Assembly (NCBI GenBank): GCA_009773375.1
Contig: WRPH01000016.1
Coordinates: 1 to 64,000 of the forward strand
Direction of reading: 5' to 3'
DNA length: 64,000 bases
From: Paracoccaceae bacterium
GTDB lineage: Bacteria > Pseudomonadota > Alphaproteobacteria > Rhodobacterales > Rhodobacteraceae
The notes under the pieces were generated by a model, which saw only the letters and a program-made list of their open reading frames with translations, was not told the origin of the DNA and searched no databases. This document shows positions 53,873 through 63,027 of the stretch, piece by piece (within the stretch, counting starts at the first letter, position 1; every line of letters starts with the position of its first letter). The translations under genes were made by a program, and so were the position numbers.

Positions 53873-54202
53873 CTAGCGCAGAAATTTGCGGCGGGCTTCT
53901 TCGGCGATGGCCTGACGCATTTCCAGCCGCGCGAGCTCTGCCATGGCCGCCTTGCGCTCGGTTGGATCGGTCAGGGTGGCAAGATGGGCGCGTTGGGCGG
54001 CGGCCTGTTTTTTCAGAGTGATTTCTTCGGGCAGCACCCCGGCCTCGGCCATGATGCGGAAGCCGACAGCATCGCCCGCGCTGATAAAGGCATCACCGGG
54101 ACGGTCGGGCAGCGGCTGACCTTCGCCCTTCAGGCCCTGCAACGCCCCCTTGGCGCGGGCCTTGGCGATTTGGCGTTCAGCAAGTTTGTTGAGCCAGGAC
54201 AT
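53873..54202 (-). CDS. DUF1992 domain protein
   Basis: A 109-residue cytoplasmic protein with the DUF1992 pattern: M-S-W-L-N-K-L-A-E-R-Q-I near the start, G-E-G-Q-P-L-P-D-R-P-G-D and a Glu/Arg-rich helical C-terminus. Related eukaryotic domains occur in DnaJ-C28-like proteins, but no J domain is present here. ATG 54202 has GGAGG six bases upstream and is preferred over ATG 54214. Confidence 0.88.
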   Translation of the reverse strand: MSWLNKLAERQIAKARAKGALQGLKGEGQPLPDRPGDAFISAGDAVGFRIMAEAGVLPEEITLKKQAAAQRAHLATLTDPTERKAAMAELARLEMRQAIAEEARRKFLR

Positions 54203-54249
54203 GTGCGCCTCCATGCCGGAAATGTAGGCACTTGCGGGGCATGTTGAAA

Positions 54250-54347
54250 GGGGGGCTGTCTGCCCCCCTTACCCCCCCGAGGATATTTTTCGACAGATGA
54301 AAAAGCCGTTTTCATCTTGGCCTAAATATCCCCGCCGGAGGCTCCGG
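54250..54347. repeat. composite extragenic element, copies 3 and 4 in convergent array
   Basis: A GC hairpin GGGGGGC-TGTCT-GCCCCCC (54250-54268) is followed by the tail CCCCCCCGAGGATATTTTT and CAGATGAAAA (to 54304). A reverse copy then begins with TTTTCATCTTGG, AAATATCC (54324-54331) and ends in the short palindrome CCGGAG-G-CTCCGG (54335-54347). AGATGAAAA/TTTTCATCT and GGATATTT/AAATATCC pair across the centre, so the whole block can fold. It lies between valS and the DUF1992 gene and probably ends valS transcription. Confidence 0.65.
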
Positions 54348-54368
54348 TCGTTGTCAACGAGCGCAGTG

Positions 54369-57300
54369 TCAGCCGATTTCGGCCAGCCGTTGCAGCGCGG
54401 CTTGCAGTTTGGCGGCTTCTTCCTCGCGCGCGGCCAGGTTGGCGCGGGCTTCTTCAACCACGTCTTCGGGCGCAGAGGCGGCGAAGTTGGGGTTGTTCAA
54501 GCGGCCTTTCAGCCCGCCGATTTCCTTGGCCAGCTTGTCCATGGTCTTGGACAGGCGGGCTTTTTCCTCGGCGATGTCAATCAGCCCGGCCAGCGGGATG
54601 GCAAAGGCGGCCCCGTCCAGCGCCAGCGCGATGCTGCCCTTCGGGGCGGTGCCTTCGGTCAGGCTGTCGATGCGGGCCAGCCGTTTGATCAGCGCCTCGT
54701 TGCGTGTCCATGCGGTGCGGGCGGCGGGCGACAACTCGGTCGCCACCAGATCGCATTTCAGGCCGACAGGCACATGAACCTGCGCGCGGGCAGAGCGGAT
54801 TTCCTCGATCAGGGTGGTGACAAAGCCCATCTCTGCTTCGGCCTCGGGGTTGATCAGGTCTGCGCCGTAGGTCGGCCAATCGGTGTGGACCAGCAGTTTG
54901 GCGCGGCGGCCGGTGGTGGCCCAGAGGTCTTCGGTGATGAAGGGCATGATCGGGTGCAGCAGGATCATGCTTTGATCCAGCACCCAAGCCATCGTCGCCC
55001 GCGTTTCAGCGGCGTGTTCGCCATCAAACAGCGGTTTGGCGAATTCGACATACCAGTCGCAGACCTTGCCCCAGACGAATTTGTAAAGCGCGTCGGCGGC
55101 GTTATCAAAGCGGTAGTCTTTCAGGGCGGCGTTGACCTCGGCCAGCGCCTTGGCGGTTTCGCCGATGATCCAGCGGTTGGCGGTGGCTTTTGTCGTCGGG
55201 GGGGCCGCTTGGGTGGCATGGCCTTCCCAGACGCCGTTCATTTCGGCGAAGCGGCAGGCGTTCCAAAGCTTGGTGCCGAAGTTGCGGTAGCCTGCGATGC
55301 GGGCGGTGTCGAGTTTCAGCACGCCACCGAGCGAGGCCATCGCGGCGTTCGAAAACCGCAGCGCGTCGGCGCCGAATTCGTCGATGATCTCCAAGGGATC
55401 GATGACGTTGCCCAAGGATTTCGACATTTTCTTGCCCTTGGCGTCGCGGACAAGCCCGTGCAGATAGACGGTCTTGAACGGGACTTCATCCACCACGGCC
55501 AGCTGCATCATCATCATGCGGGCGACCCAGAAGAAGATGATGTCGGCCCCGGTGATCAGGGTCGAGGTGGGGAAATATTTAGCCAGTTCAGCGGTTTGCT
55601 CGGGCCAGCCGAGGGTGCCGATCGGCCAGAGGCCGGATGAGAACCATGTGTCGAGCACATCGGGGTCGCGCCAGACCGGGTAGGTCAGATGCGTCGGGTC
55701 CTGAGAGACGGCGTAATCGGCCAGCGCGGCGGCAAGGGCGGCCACGGCGGCGTGACGGTCGGCAACCTCGATGATGCGGGCGGCGTTCAAGGGGTGCGGA
55801 AGTGCTGCCAGATCATCGCGGAAGCGTTCGGCGACAGTGGTCAGATCGGCGGCGCAGTGGAACACCGCCTCGCGGTCGGTATGGCCGCCGTCGCCGAGGA
55901 GGCGCAGGATTTCCACCTCGTCCAGCGCGTTGTCGCCTTCGTCATCGGTAAAGTCGGCGACATCAAGCCCAAGGCCATACCAGACGGGGATCTGGTGGCC
56001 CCACCATAGCTGGCGGCTGATGCACCAAGGCTCGATGTTTTCCAGCCAGTGGAAATAGGTCTTCTCACCGGATTCTGGCATGATCCTGGTGGCACCGGAA
56101 CGCACAGCCTCCAGCGCCGGGCCAACGATCTTGGCGGTATCGACGAACCATTGGTCGGTCAGCATCGGTTCGATGACGACTTTCGACCGATCCCCGAATG
56201 GCTGCATGATCTTTTTCGCCTCGACAAACGCCTCGCGGGTCAGGTGTTCGCTGCCGGTTTCGGGGTCGATTTCGGAATGCAGGGTCGAGACGCAGAGGCC
56301 AAGCGCGTTGATGTCGGCGATGACCTGTTTGCGGGCCTCAAACCGATCCAGCCCGCGGTATTTTTCGGGCACGAGGTTGAGGGCATCGACTTCATTCTCA
56401 TCGGTGGGCGAGCCGGACGCGATCTCGCGGGCGCGCAGCACGGCTTCGGCGTAGGGGGCACCATCGGCGCGCATCTGGGCGCGGGTGTCCATCAGCCGGT
56501 AGCAGGGCAGGGTGTTGCGCTTGGCGACCTGATAGTCGTTGAAATCATGCGCACCGGTGATCTTGACCGCACCCGAGCCGAAGGTGGGATCGGGGTATTC
56601 ATCGGCGATGATCGGGATCAGACGGTCGCAGAGCGGCAGGTGGACCATCTTGCCGATGATGGATTTGTAACGCTCATCCGACGGATGCACCGCCACAGCG
56701 CCATCGCCCAGCATGGTTTCGGGGCGGGTGGTGGCGATGGAGATGTAGTTGCGGGTTTCGCGCAGCACCACATTGCCGTCTTCGTCTTTCTCAATATATT
56801 CATAGGTTTGCTTGTCGGCCAGAATATATTTGAAATGCCACATGTGGCCTGCGACTTCGAGATTCTCTACCTCAAGGTCGGAAATTGCGGTTTCAAAGTG
56901 GGGATCCCAGTTGACCAACCGCTTGCCGCGATAGATCAGGCCCTTGTCAAACATATCGACAAAGACCTTGATCACCGCATCGGGGAAATTGCCCGACATG
57001 GTGAACGCCTCGCGGTCCCAATCGCAGGATGCCCCCAGCCGTTTCAACTGGTTGATGATGGTGCCGCCGGACTGGTCTTTCCACTCCCACACCTTGGCCA
57101 GAAACGCCTCGCGGCCCATTTCACGGCGCGAGGGTTGCTGGGTTCTGGCAAGCTCGCGCTCGACAACCATCTGCGTGGCGATGCCGGCGTGGTCGGTGCC
57201 GACCTGCCACAGCGTGTCGTGGCCCTGCATGCGGTGCCAGCGGATCAGGATGTCTTGCAGGGTGTTGTTGAAGGCATGCCCCATGTGCAGGCTGCCGGTG

Positions 57301-57467
57301 ACGTTCGGCGGCGGGATCATGATGGAGAAGGCTTCGGGATTTTCGCCGTTTGGCCCCAGACGCGCGTTCGCCCCGGCGCGGCCGACCTTCTGGTCGAACC
57401 ACAGCTTGGAAATACGGGCCTCGGCTTCGGCGGGGGAGAAGGTCTTTTCCATAGGCATTTCGGGCAT
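54369..57467 (-). CDS. valS: valyl-tRNA synthetase
   Basis: A 1032-residue class Ia synthetase. The HIGH equivalent is H-M-G-H ([11 protein letters not shown]), the KMSKS loop reads K-K-M-S-K-S-L-G, an editing CP1 domain with T-T-R-P-E-T is present, and the C-terminal coiled coil is seen from about residue 965. It is somewhat longer than the E. coli protein owing to an insert after the catalytic zinc-like region. ATG 57467 is taken; ATGs at 57458 and 57452 are in frame and also possible. Confidence 0.97.
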   Translation of the reverse strand: MPEMPMEKTFSPAEAEARISKLWFDQKVGRAGANARLGPNGENPEAFSIMIPPPNVTGSLHMGHAFNNTLQDILIRWHRMQGHDTLWQVGTDHAGIATQMVVERELARTQQPSRREMGREAFLAKVWEWKDQSGGTIINQLKRLGASCDWDREAFTMSGNFPDAVIKVFVDMFDKGLIYRGKRLVNWDPHFETAISDLEVENLEVAGHMWHFKYILADKQTYEYIEKDEDGNVVLRETRNYISIATTRPETMLGDGAVAVHPSDERYKSIIGKMVHLPLCDRLIPIIADEYPDPTFGSGAVKITGAHDFNDYQVAKRNTLPCYRLMDTRAQMRADGAPYAEAVLRAREIASGSPTDENEVDALNLVPEKYRGLDRFEARKQVIADINALGLCVSTLHSEIDPETGSEHLTREAFVEAKKIMQPFGDRSKVVIEPMLTDQWFVDTAKIVGPALEAVRSGATRIMPESGEKTYFHWLENIEPWCISRQLWWGHQIPVWYGLGLDVADFTDDEGDNALDEVEILRLLGDGGHTDREAVFHCAADLTTVAERFRDDLAALPHPLNAARIIEVADRHAAVAALAAALADYAVSQDPTHLTYPVWRDPDVLDTWFSSGLWPIGTLGWPEQTAELAKYFPTSTLITGADIIFFWVARMMMMQLAVVDEVPFKTVYLHGLVRDAKGKKMSKSLGNVIDPLEIIDEFGADALRFSNAAMASLGGVLKLDTARIAGYRNFGTKLWNACRFAEMNGVWEGHATQAAPPTTKATANRWIIGETAKALAEVNAALKDYRFDNAADALYKFVWGKVCDWYVEFAKPLFDGEHAAETRATMAWVLDQSMILLHPIMPFITEDLWATTGRRAKLLVHTDWPTYGADLINPEAEAEMGFVTTLIEEIRSARAQVHVPVGLKCDLVATELSPAARTAWTRNEALIKRLARIDSLTEGTAPKGSIALALDGAAFAIPLAGLIDIAEEKARLSKTMDKLAKEIGGLKGRLNNPNFAASAPEDVVEEARANLAAREEEAAKLQAALQRLAEIG

Positions 57468-57615
57468 CCTTGCAAGCGTTGGGTTTCTCTACCCAATCGA
57501 GGGGCCAAGGCCAAGCGTCAGATGGTTTCGGCTGTGGCAAATTACGGCCCGCGGCGGGCTTTGTCAGATGTGGCATCACAGGCCTGCCGAAAAAACGTGG
57601 TGGGTCGCCTGCTAT

Positions 57616-57667
57616 TCCGTCTTGCCGCCAGCACCGGCGGGTCCGTCTTGCCGCCAGCACCGGCGGG
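57616..57667. repeat. 26-bp perfect tandem duplication
   Basis: Two exact head-to-tail copies stand at 57616-57641 and 57642-57667. Each begins TCCGTCTTGCCGCCAGCA and contains the small palindrome CCGCC-AGCACC-GGCGG. It lies in the 256-bp gap between the lrp-like gene and valS, upstream of valS on the minus strand. No other gene is seen in that gap. Confidence 0.75.
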
Positions 57668-57723
57668 CGGCAGCGCGGGCGCGTCCCCCCTCGATGGGGG
57701 GCAAGCCCGGCCTTGTGGGCGGG

Positions 57724-58155
57724 TCACACCGCCCGATCCAGCCGTGTGCTGAGATGGATCAGGCTTTCCGACGATTTCACCCCGGTCAGCGCGCCGATCT
57801 GGTCCAGCACCTGATCGAGCACTTGCGTGTTGGAGGCGGCGATTTGCAGCAGAAGGTCGAAGCGGCCCGAGGTGGTGAAGACGCGTTCGACTTCGGGCAC
57901 GGCTTTCAGGCGGCTGAGGATGGCGGCCTGGCTGCGCGGCTCGATGGTCAGCAAAACGCTGGCGCGCAGGCGGCCTTGGCGGGCGGCCTCGCCCAGTTTC
58001 AGCGTGTAGCCTGCGATGATGCCGCCGGTCTCCAGCCGCTCCAGCCGGGCCTGAATGGTGGAGCGTGCGACCTTCAGTCGGCGGGCCAGAGTGGCCACCG
58101 ACATGCGCGCATCGGCCCCCAGCAGCGTCAGAATGTTGCGATCCAGTTCATCCAT
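57724..58155 (-). CDS. Lrp/AsnC-family regulator
   Basis: A 143-residue regulator with the N-terminal helix-turn-helix (L-D-R-N-I-L-T-L-L, L-A-R-R-L-K-V-A-R-S-T-I-Q-A-R-L) and the C-terminal RAM domain that binds amino acids and forms octamers. It is divergent from an ornithine/diamino-acid decarboxylase gene at 58393, so the effector may be a basic amino acid such as ornithine, arginine or lysine. This is inferred from position only. Confidence 0.94.
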   Translation of the reverse strand: MDELDRNILTLLGADARMSVATLARRLKVARSTIQARLERLETGGIIAGYTLKLGEAARQGRLRASVLLTIEPRSQAAILSRLKAVPEVERVFTTSGRFDLLLQIAASNTQVLDQVLDQIGALTGVKSSESLIHLSTRLDRAV

Positions 58156-58392
58156 ACGAAGTGTATCCTTTTTTCGTCATTATAACGAAGAATTCCGGCA
58201 TTTATATAGTTTTGTTCGGTGAAGTTGTACCCCATATGCGGCATCCTGAGTTGCAGGAAAAGGGCGGATCATACGCACCTGGCCTGGTTGGAAAAACCTC
58301 GCAGGTGCCCCGTCGAAACGCTGTGCTTTTGCCATTGAATTTGGCGGCAACGAAGGGGGACTTGCATCTTGTTGGCAGAAAGGATCACGCCG

Positions 58393-59538
58393 ATGGGACT
58401 GTCCAAGACGATCTGGACCAATCCGACCGAATATCTGCGCAATCAGCAGCCGGAAAATCCGGTGCTGTTTTTTGCGCCGCAGGCTGTGCAGGCGGTTGCT
58501 CGCAAGTTTCTTGATGGTTTTCCGGGGTTTGTGACCTATGCGGTCAAATCGAACCCCGGCGAAGAGGTCATCGAAAACCTGATCGCGGCCGGGGTGAAGG
58601 GCTTTGATTGCGCCTCGCCGTTTGAAATCGACCTGATCCGCCGGCTCGATCCGGATGCGGCGATTCACTACAATAACCCGGTGCGTTCGCGCAGTGAAAT
58701 CGCGCATGCGGTGGCGCGGAATGTGAAATCCTACTCGGTGGACAGCCATAGCGAACTGGCCAAGCTGATCGAGATGGTGCCGGTTGAGGCTTGCGAAATC
58801 TCGGTGCGCTTCAAGCTGCCGGTGGCGGGGGCGGCCTACAACTTCGGTGCCAAGTTCGGCGCGACCGAGGATGTGGCGGTAGAGCTGCTGAAGATCGTGG
58901 CGGCGGCGGGATATATTCCGTCGATCACCTTCCACCCCGGCACGCAATGCACCGATCCGGCGGCCTGGGCCAGCTATATCCGCGAGGCGGCGGTGATTGC
59001 CCAGCGCGCGGGTGTCAGGATTGCCCGGCTGAACGTCGGCGGCGGCTTTCCGAGCCACCGGGCCGAGGGCGTGCTGCCGCAGCTGGACGCGACCTTTGCC
59101 ACCATCGACCGCGTGGCGACCGAGGCGTTCGGGGCCGACCGGCCGGTGCTGGTCTGTGAACCGGGCCGGGCGATGTGCGGCGATGCGTTTACGCTGGCAG
59201 CGCGGGTCAAGGCCGTGCGCGACGATATGCATGTGTTCCTGAACGATGGCGTTTATGGATCATTGTTCGAGTTGGGCCAGATCGGCATCATCGACCGCAT
59301 CGAAGTGCTGTCGCCGGAGGGTGTCAAGCGTTCGGGGCCGATCCTGCCGCGGATCTGTTTTGGCCCGACCTGCGATTCGGTGGACCGTCTGCCCGGCGAT
59401 GTGCCGTTCCCGGCCGATATTGCCGAGGGCGATTATGTGATCGTGCATGGCATGGGCGCGTATTCGACCGTCACCAACAGCCGCTTCAACGGCTTTGGCG
59501 AACTGGCGATGGTAACGGTGCTGTCGCAAAAGCTGTAA
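58393..59538 (+). CDS. fold-III PLP ornithine/diamino-acid decarboxylase
   Basis: A 381-residue alanine-racemase-fold decarboxylase. The PLP Lys52 lies in Y-A-V-K-S-N-P, H-P-G-T-Q-C is in the barrel, G-G-G-F-P and E-P-G-R-A-M are phosphate-binding motifs, and the active-site Cys in C-F-G-P-T-C-D-S-V-D is donated across the dimer. These are the marks of ornithine (or lysine/ornithine) decarboxylases of alphaproteobacteria, making putrescine. ATG 58393 has AGAAAGGA eight bases ahead. A GC-rich terminator follows. Divergent from an Lrp-type regulator. Confidence 0.93.
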   Translation: MGLSKTIWTNPTEYLRNQQPENPVLFFAPQAVQAVARKFLDGFPGFVTYAVKSNPGEEVIENLIAAGVKGFDCASPFEIDLIRRLDPDAAIHYNNPVRSRSEIAHAVARNVKSYSVDSHSELAKLIEMVPVEACEISVRFKLPVAGAAYNFGAKFGATEDVAVELLKIVAAAGYIPSITFHPGTQCTDPAAWASYIREAAVIAQRAGVRIARLNVGGGFPSHRAEGVLPQLDATFATIDRVATEAFGADRPVLVCEPGRAMCGDAFTLAARVKAVRDDMHVFLNDGVYGSLFELGQIGIIDRIEVLSPEGVKRSGPILPRICFGPTCDSVDRLPGDVPFPADIAEGDYVIVHGMGAYSTVTNSRFNGFGELAMVTVLSQKL

Positions 59539-59562
59539 ACCCGCCTATTTCTGCCTGACATG

Positions 59563-59599
59563 CGCCCCCCGCTGGACAATCCCGGCGGGGGGCGTTGTT
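59563..59599 (+). terminator. rho-independent terminator of the decarboxylase gene
   Basis: CGCCCCCCGC (59563-59572) pairs perfectly with GCGGGGGGCG (59585-59594) over a 12-base loop and is followed by TTGTTATTTT. It stands 24 bases after the decarboxylase stop codon. Confidence 0.75.
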
Positions 59600-59627
59600 A
59601 TTTTCGCAAGTGAAACAGGAGGCGGAC

Positions 59628-61907
59628 ATGGCGAACTTCGGCAAAGCGCAGGGCGTGGGTCGGCTTGAGGACGTGCGGCTGCTGAACGGGCGGGGTGCTT
59701 ATGTCGATGATATTGCGCCAAAGGATGCGCTGGTGGCGTATTTTCTGCGCGCGCAGATGGCGCATGCCCGTATTCTGACACTCGACCTCGCGGCGGCTGC
59801 CGCCGCACCCGGCGTGCATCTGGTGCTGGATGCGGCGGGCCTTGAGGCGATGGGGGTTTCCCTGGCGATGCAGGGCGCGCAGGTTACTTGCCGGGTGGGC
59901 GTGGGCGCGGGGCCGGAACGCCCGGTGCTGGCGCGCGGCGTGGTGCGCTTTGCCGGCGAGGCGGTGGCGCTGATCGTGGCCGACACGCTGGTGCAGGCGC
60001 GCGATGCGGCGGACCTGATCGGCATGGATGTGGAGGAACTGCCGGTTGCCTTGGGGCTGGTGCCGGGCGGCGAGCCGATCCATCCGCAAGCGCCGGGTAA
60101 TCTGGCGTTTGATTTCAGCGCAGGCGACGAGGCTGGCGTCGCGGCGGCACTGGCTGCTTCGGTGCATCGAGTGGCGTTGGATGTGGTGCATAACCGCATC
60201 ATCGTCGCCGCGATGGAGCCGCGCGGGGCCTGGGCCAGCTATGACGGGCGCCTGCATCTGTGCGTGAACGGCCAGGGCGTCTGGGTGCAAAAGCGCGAGT
60301 TGGCGCGGATGCTGGCGATGGATGCCAGCGATGTGCGGGTGACAAACCCGGATGTTGGCGGCGGCTTCGGCATGAAGGCGATGACCTACCCGGAATATAT
60401 CTGCATCGCAGCGGCGGCGCGCGCCTTGCGCCGTCCGGTGCGCTGGATGGCGGACCGAGCGGAATCGATGCTGACCGATAATGCCGGGCGCGACCTGATT
60501 GCGCGGGCGGAACTGGGCTTTGATGCCGATCTGAAAATCACCGCCTACCGCGTTAACCTTGTGTCCAACCTTGGCGCGTATAACTCGCAATATGGCCAGG
60601 AAATTCAGTCGGAGTTGTTCGCGAAAGTGTTGACCGGGGTTTACGATATTCCTGTGGCACATCTGGGCGCGTTGGGGGTCTATTCCAACACCACGCCGGT
60701 TGATGCCTATCGCGGTGCCGGGCGGCCCGAGGCGAACCTGACGATGGAACGGGTGATGGATCACGCCGCGCGGGTGTTGGGGGTGGACGGCGTTGATCTG
60801 CGGCTGCGCAATGTGATCCGCAGCTTTCCGCATCGGTTGCTGTCGGGCGAGGCGGTGGATTGCGGCGATTTCGCGCAGGTGCTGACGCTGGCGGCGGAAC
60901 GCGGCGATCTGACGGGCTTTGCGGCGCGCAAGGCAGGGTCGGCGGCGAAGGGGTTGCTGCGCGGCATCGGCATTGCCAGCTATCTGGAGGCGATTCTGGG
61001 CAGCCCGGTGGAAACCTCGCGCATTGTGATTGACGCTGATGACGGGCTGACGATGTATGTCGGCACGCAATCGAACGGGCAGGGCCACGAGACGGTGTAT
61101 ACAAGCATGCTGGCCGAGGCGACCGGGGTTGATCCGGGCCTGATCCGCATCGTGCAGGGCGACAGCGACAGAATCAGTCATGGCGGCGGCACGGGCGGGT
61201 CACGCTCGGTGACGGTGCAGGGCACGGCGACGCGGGCGACTGTGGCCGCGCTGATCAAAGGGTTGACCGAATTTCTGGAAACCGATGTCGGCGTCAAGGG
61301 AGTGAGTTTCAGCGACCACATCTTTGCTGCGCCGGGTTCAAACATGCGGCTGACGCTGGCCGAGGCTGCGGAATGGGCGCGCGAAAAGGGCCGCACCGAT
61401 CTGCTGGACGTGGCGCAAACCATTGAATTGCCAGCCGGTTCCTTCCCCAATGGCTGCCATGTGGCCGAAGTGGAAATTGATCCCCAGACCGGCGATTTGA
61501 GGCTTGCGCGCTACACTGTGGTCGATGATTTTGGCAATCTGATGGCCCCGGATCTGGTCGCGGGGCAGGTGCATGGTGGCGTGGCGCAGGGTTTTGGTCA
61601 GGCGGTGACCGAGGCGGCGATTTATGATGAAAACGGTCAGTTGCTGACCGGCAGCTTGATGGACTACGCGCTGCCGCGTGCCTCGGATTTGCCGTTTTTC
61701 GAGATACATCATGCGCCTACGATCACAAATACCAACCCTTTGGGGATGAAGGGCTGCGGCGAGGCGGGAACGGTGGGGTCATGCGGTGCGATTTCAAATG
61801 CCGTGCTGGATGCGTTGGCGGCGCGCGGGGTGACGCGGGTGGACATGCCGTTTACGCCGTCGCGGATCTGGCACTGGTTGAAGGAGGCGCAAACTGTCGC
61901 TGATTGA
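59628..61907 (+). CDS. xanthine dehydrogenase-family molybdopterin subunit (CoxL form II-like), orphan
   Basis: A 759-residue large subunit of the xanthine oxidase family, binding the Mo-cytosine/molybdopterin cofactor. The active-site glutamate is in G-C-G-E-A-G. The loop that carries the Cu-ligating Cys in genuine CO dehydrogenase (A-Y-R-C-S-F-R) reads A-Y-R-G-A-G-R-P-E-A, the form II pattern, so CO oxidation is unlikely; aldehydes or aromatic heterocycles are typical substrates. Neither the FAD nor the 2Fe-2S subunit gene is adjacent, which is unusual for this family. AGGAGGCGG precedes ATG 59628. Confidence 0.9.
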   Translation: MANFGKAQGVGRLEDVRLLNGRGAYVDDIAPKDALVAYFLRAQMAHARILTLDLAAAAAAPGVHLVLDAAGLEAMGVSLAMQGAQVTCRVGVGAGPERPVLARGVVRFAGEAVALIVADTLVQARDAADLIGMDVEELPVALGLVPGGEPIHPQAPGNLAFDFSAGDEAGVAAALAASVHRVALDVVHNRIIVAAMEPRGAWASYDGRLHLCVNGQGVWVQKRELARMLAMDASDVRVTNPDVGGGFGMKAMTYPEYICIAAAARALRRPVRWMADRAESMLTDNAGRDLIARAELGFDADLKITAYRVNLVSNLGAYNSQYGQEIQSELFAKVLTGVYDIPVAHLGALGVYSNTTPVDAYRGAGRPEANLTMERVMDHAARVLGVDGVDLRLRNVIRSFPHRLLSGEAVDCGDFAQVLTLAAERGDLTGFAARKAGSAAKGLLRGIGIASYLEAILGSPVETSRIVIDADDGLTMYVGTQSNGQGHETVYTSMLAEATGVDPGLIRIVQGDSDRISHGGGTGGSRSVTVQGTATRATVAALIKGLTEFLETDVGVKGVSFSDHIFAAPGSNMRLTLAEAAEWAREKGRTDLLDVAQTIELPAGSFPNGCHVAEVEIDPQTGDLRLARYTVVDDFGNLMAPDLVAGQVHGGVAQGFGQAVTEAAIYDENGQLLTGSLMDYALPRASDLPFFEIHHAPTITNTNPLGMKGCGEAGTVGSCGAISNAVLDALAARGVTRVDMPFTPSRIWHWLKEAQTVAD

Positions 61908-62001
61908 CCGATTTTGGCAGTGGTGGCGCGGTCATCCGACCGTTGAAACCGAACCCGCCGCCGCCCCCGAACCGGGGCGCAAGCGCGGCGTTGTCGATCA
62001 T

Positions 62002-62973
62002 GTGATCATTCTGGATGGCACGCTCTCCTCGCTAGAACCGGGGCACGAGGGGAATTGCGGGCTGATTTACCATCTGTTGACCGCAGGCGGCCGGTCGGCG
62101 CATCGCACGGTTTACTATGAACCGGGGCTGCAATGGGAAGGCTGGGGTCAAGCCATGAACCTTGTGCAGGGCCGCGGCATCAATCGCCAGATTCGCCGAG
62201 CCTATGGCTGGCTGGCCAGCCACTACCGCGAGGGCGACCGGATTTTCCTGATCGGCTATTCGCGCGGGGCCTATGCGGTGCGGTCTTTGGCCGGGGTGAT
62301 CGACCGCGTCGGCCTGCTGAAACGCGACCATGCCACCGAACGCGGTGTGACGCTGGCCTATCGCCACTATCAGGCCGGGGCAAACTCGGGGGCGAGCCGC
62401 GCCTTTGCGCAGCGGTTTTGCCACCCGCAGGCACCGATTCAGATGGTCGGGGTGTTTGATACCGTCAAGGCGCTCGGCCTGCCGCTGCCGCTGTTATGGA
62501 TGCTGACCGACAAGCAGCATGCCTTTCACAACCACCATCTGGGCCCGTCGATTCAGCACGGGTTTCAAGCGCTTGCGATCCACGAAACCCGTTCGGTGTT
62601 TGAGCCGGTGCTGTGGGAATGCCCGCCGGGTTGGCCGGGGAACGTGCAGCAGATGTGGTTTCGCGGCGCGCATGGCGATATTGGCGGCATGATTGGCGGC
62701 GAACAGGCGGCGCGGCTCTTGGCGAATATTCCGCTGGTCTGGATGCTGGAACGGGCGGAAACCGTGGGGCTTGATCTGCCCGAAGGCTGGCGGGGCCGGT
62801 TTGCCTGCGATGCCAAGGCACCGATGGTCGGCACGATGCGCGGCTGGGGCATGTTGTTCGTGCTGCGACGCAAACGGGTGATCGGGCGCGATCCATCGGA
62901 GGCGATCCACCCCTCGGCAGAGGGCCAGCGCCCGTTCAGTTGGACGCCGTGGCCGCTGACCCGGCTCTTTTGA
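62002..62973 (+). CDS. DUF2235 alpha/beta hydrolase-like protein
   Basis: A 323-residue protein with the DUF2235 (Tle1-like phospholipase) pattern: an opening V-I-I-L-D-G-T, the nucleophile motif G-Y-S-R-G-A-Y near residue 86, V-G-V-F-D-T-V-K-A-L-G and W-F-R-G-A-H-G-D-I-G-G. GTG 62002 is the first usable standard start. The same frame, however, stays open upstream to an AGGAGG at 61882-61887 with CTG 61894 six bases later, adding 36 residues (D-R-F-W-Q-W-W and a Pro-rich linker) that would overlap the CoxL end. No type VI secretion genes are near, so an effector role is not supported. Confidence 0.82.
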   Translation: MIILDGTLSSLEPGHEGNCGLIYHLLTAGGRSAHRTVYYEPGLQWEGWGQAMNLVQGRGINRQIRRAYGWLASHYREGDRIFLIGYSRGAYAVRSLAGVIDRVGLLKRDHATERGVTLAYRHYQAGANSGASRAFAQRFCHPQAPIQMVGVFDTVKALGLPLPLLWMLTDKQHAFHNHHLGPSIQHGFQALAIHETRSVFEPVLWECPPGWPGNVQQMWFRGAHGDIGGMIGGEQAARLLANIPLVWMLERAETVGLDLPEGWRGRFACDAKAPMVGTMRGWGMLFVLRRKRVIGRDPSEAIHPSAEGQRPFSWTPWPLTRLF

Positions 62974-63027
62974 CTTTACCTTTGCCGGTTTGATCAAATA
63001 TCCTGCGTCACAAATGGGGAGCCGTTC

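Noticed and set aside
59628-61907. Annotation as aerobic carbon monoxide dehydrogenase large subunit
   Set aside because: The loop reads A-Y-R-G-A-G-R, without the Cu-binding Cys of form I, and the other subunits are missing.
62002-62973. Type VI secretion phospholipase effector
   Set aside because: DUF2235 proteins include such effectors, but no VgrG, PAAR, immunity or T6SS genes are in the window.
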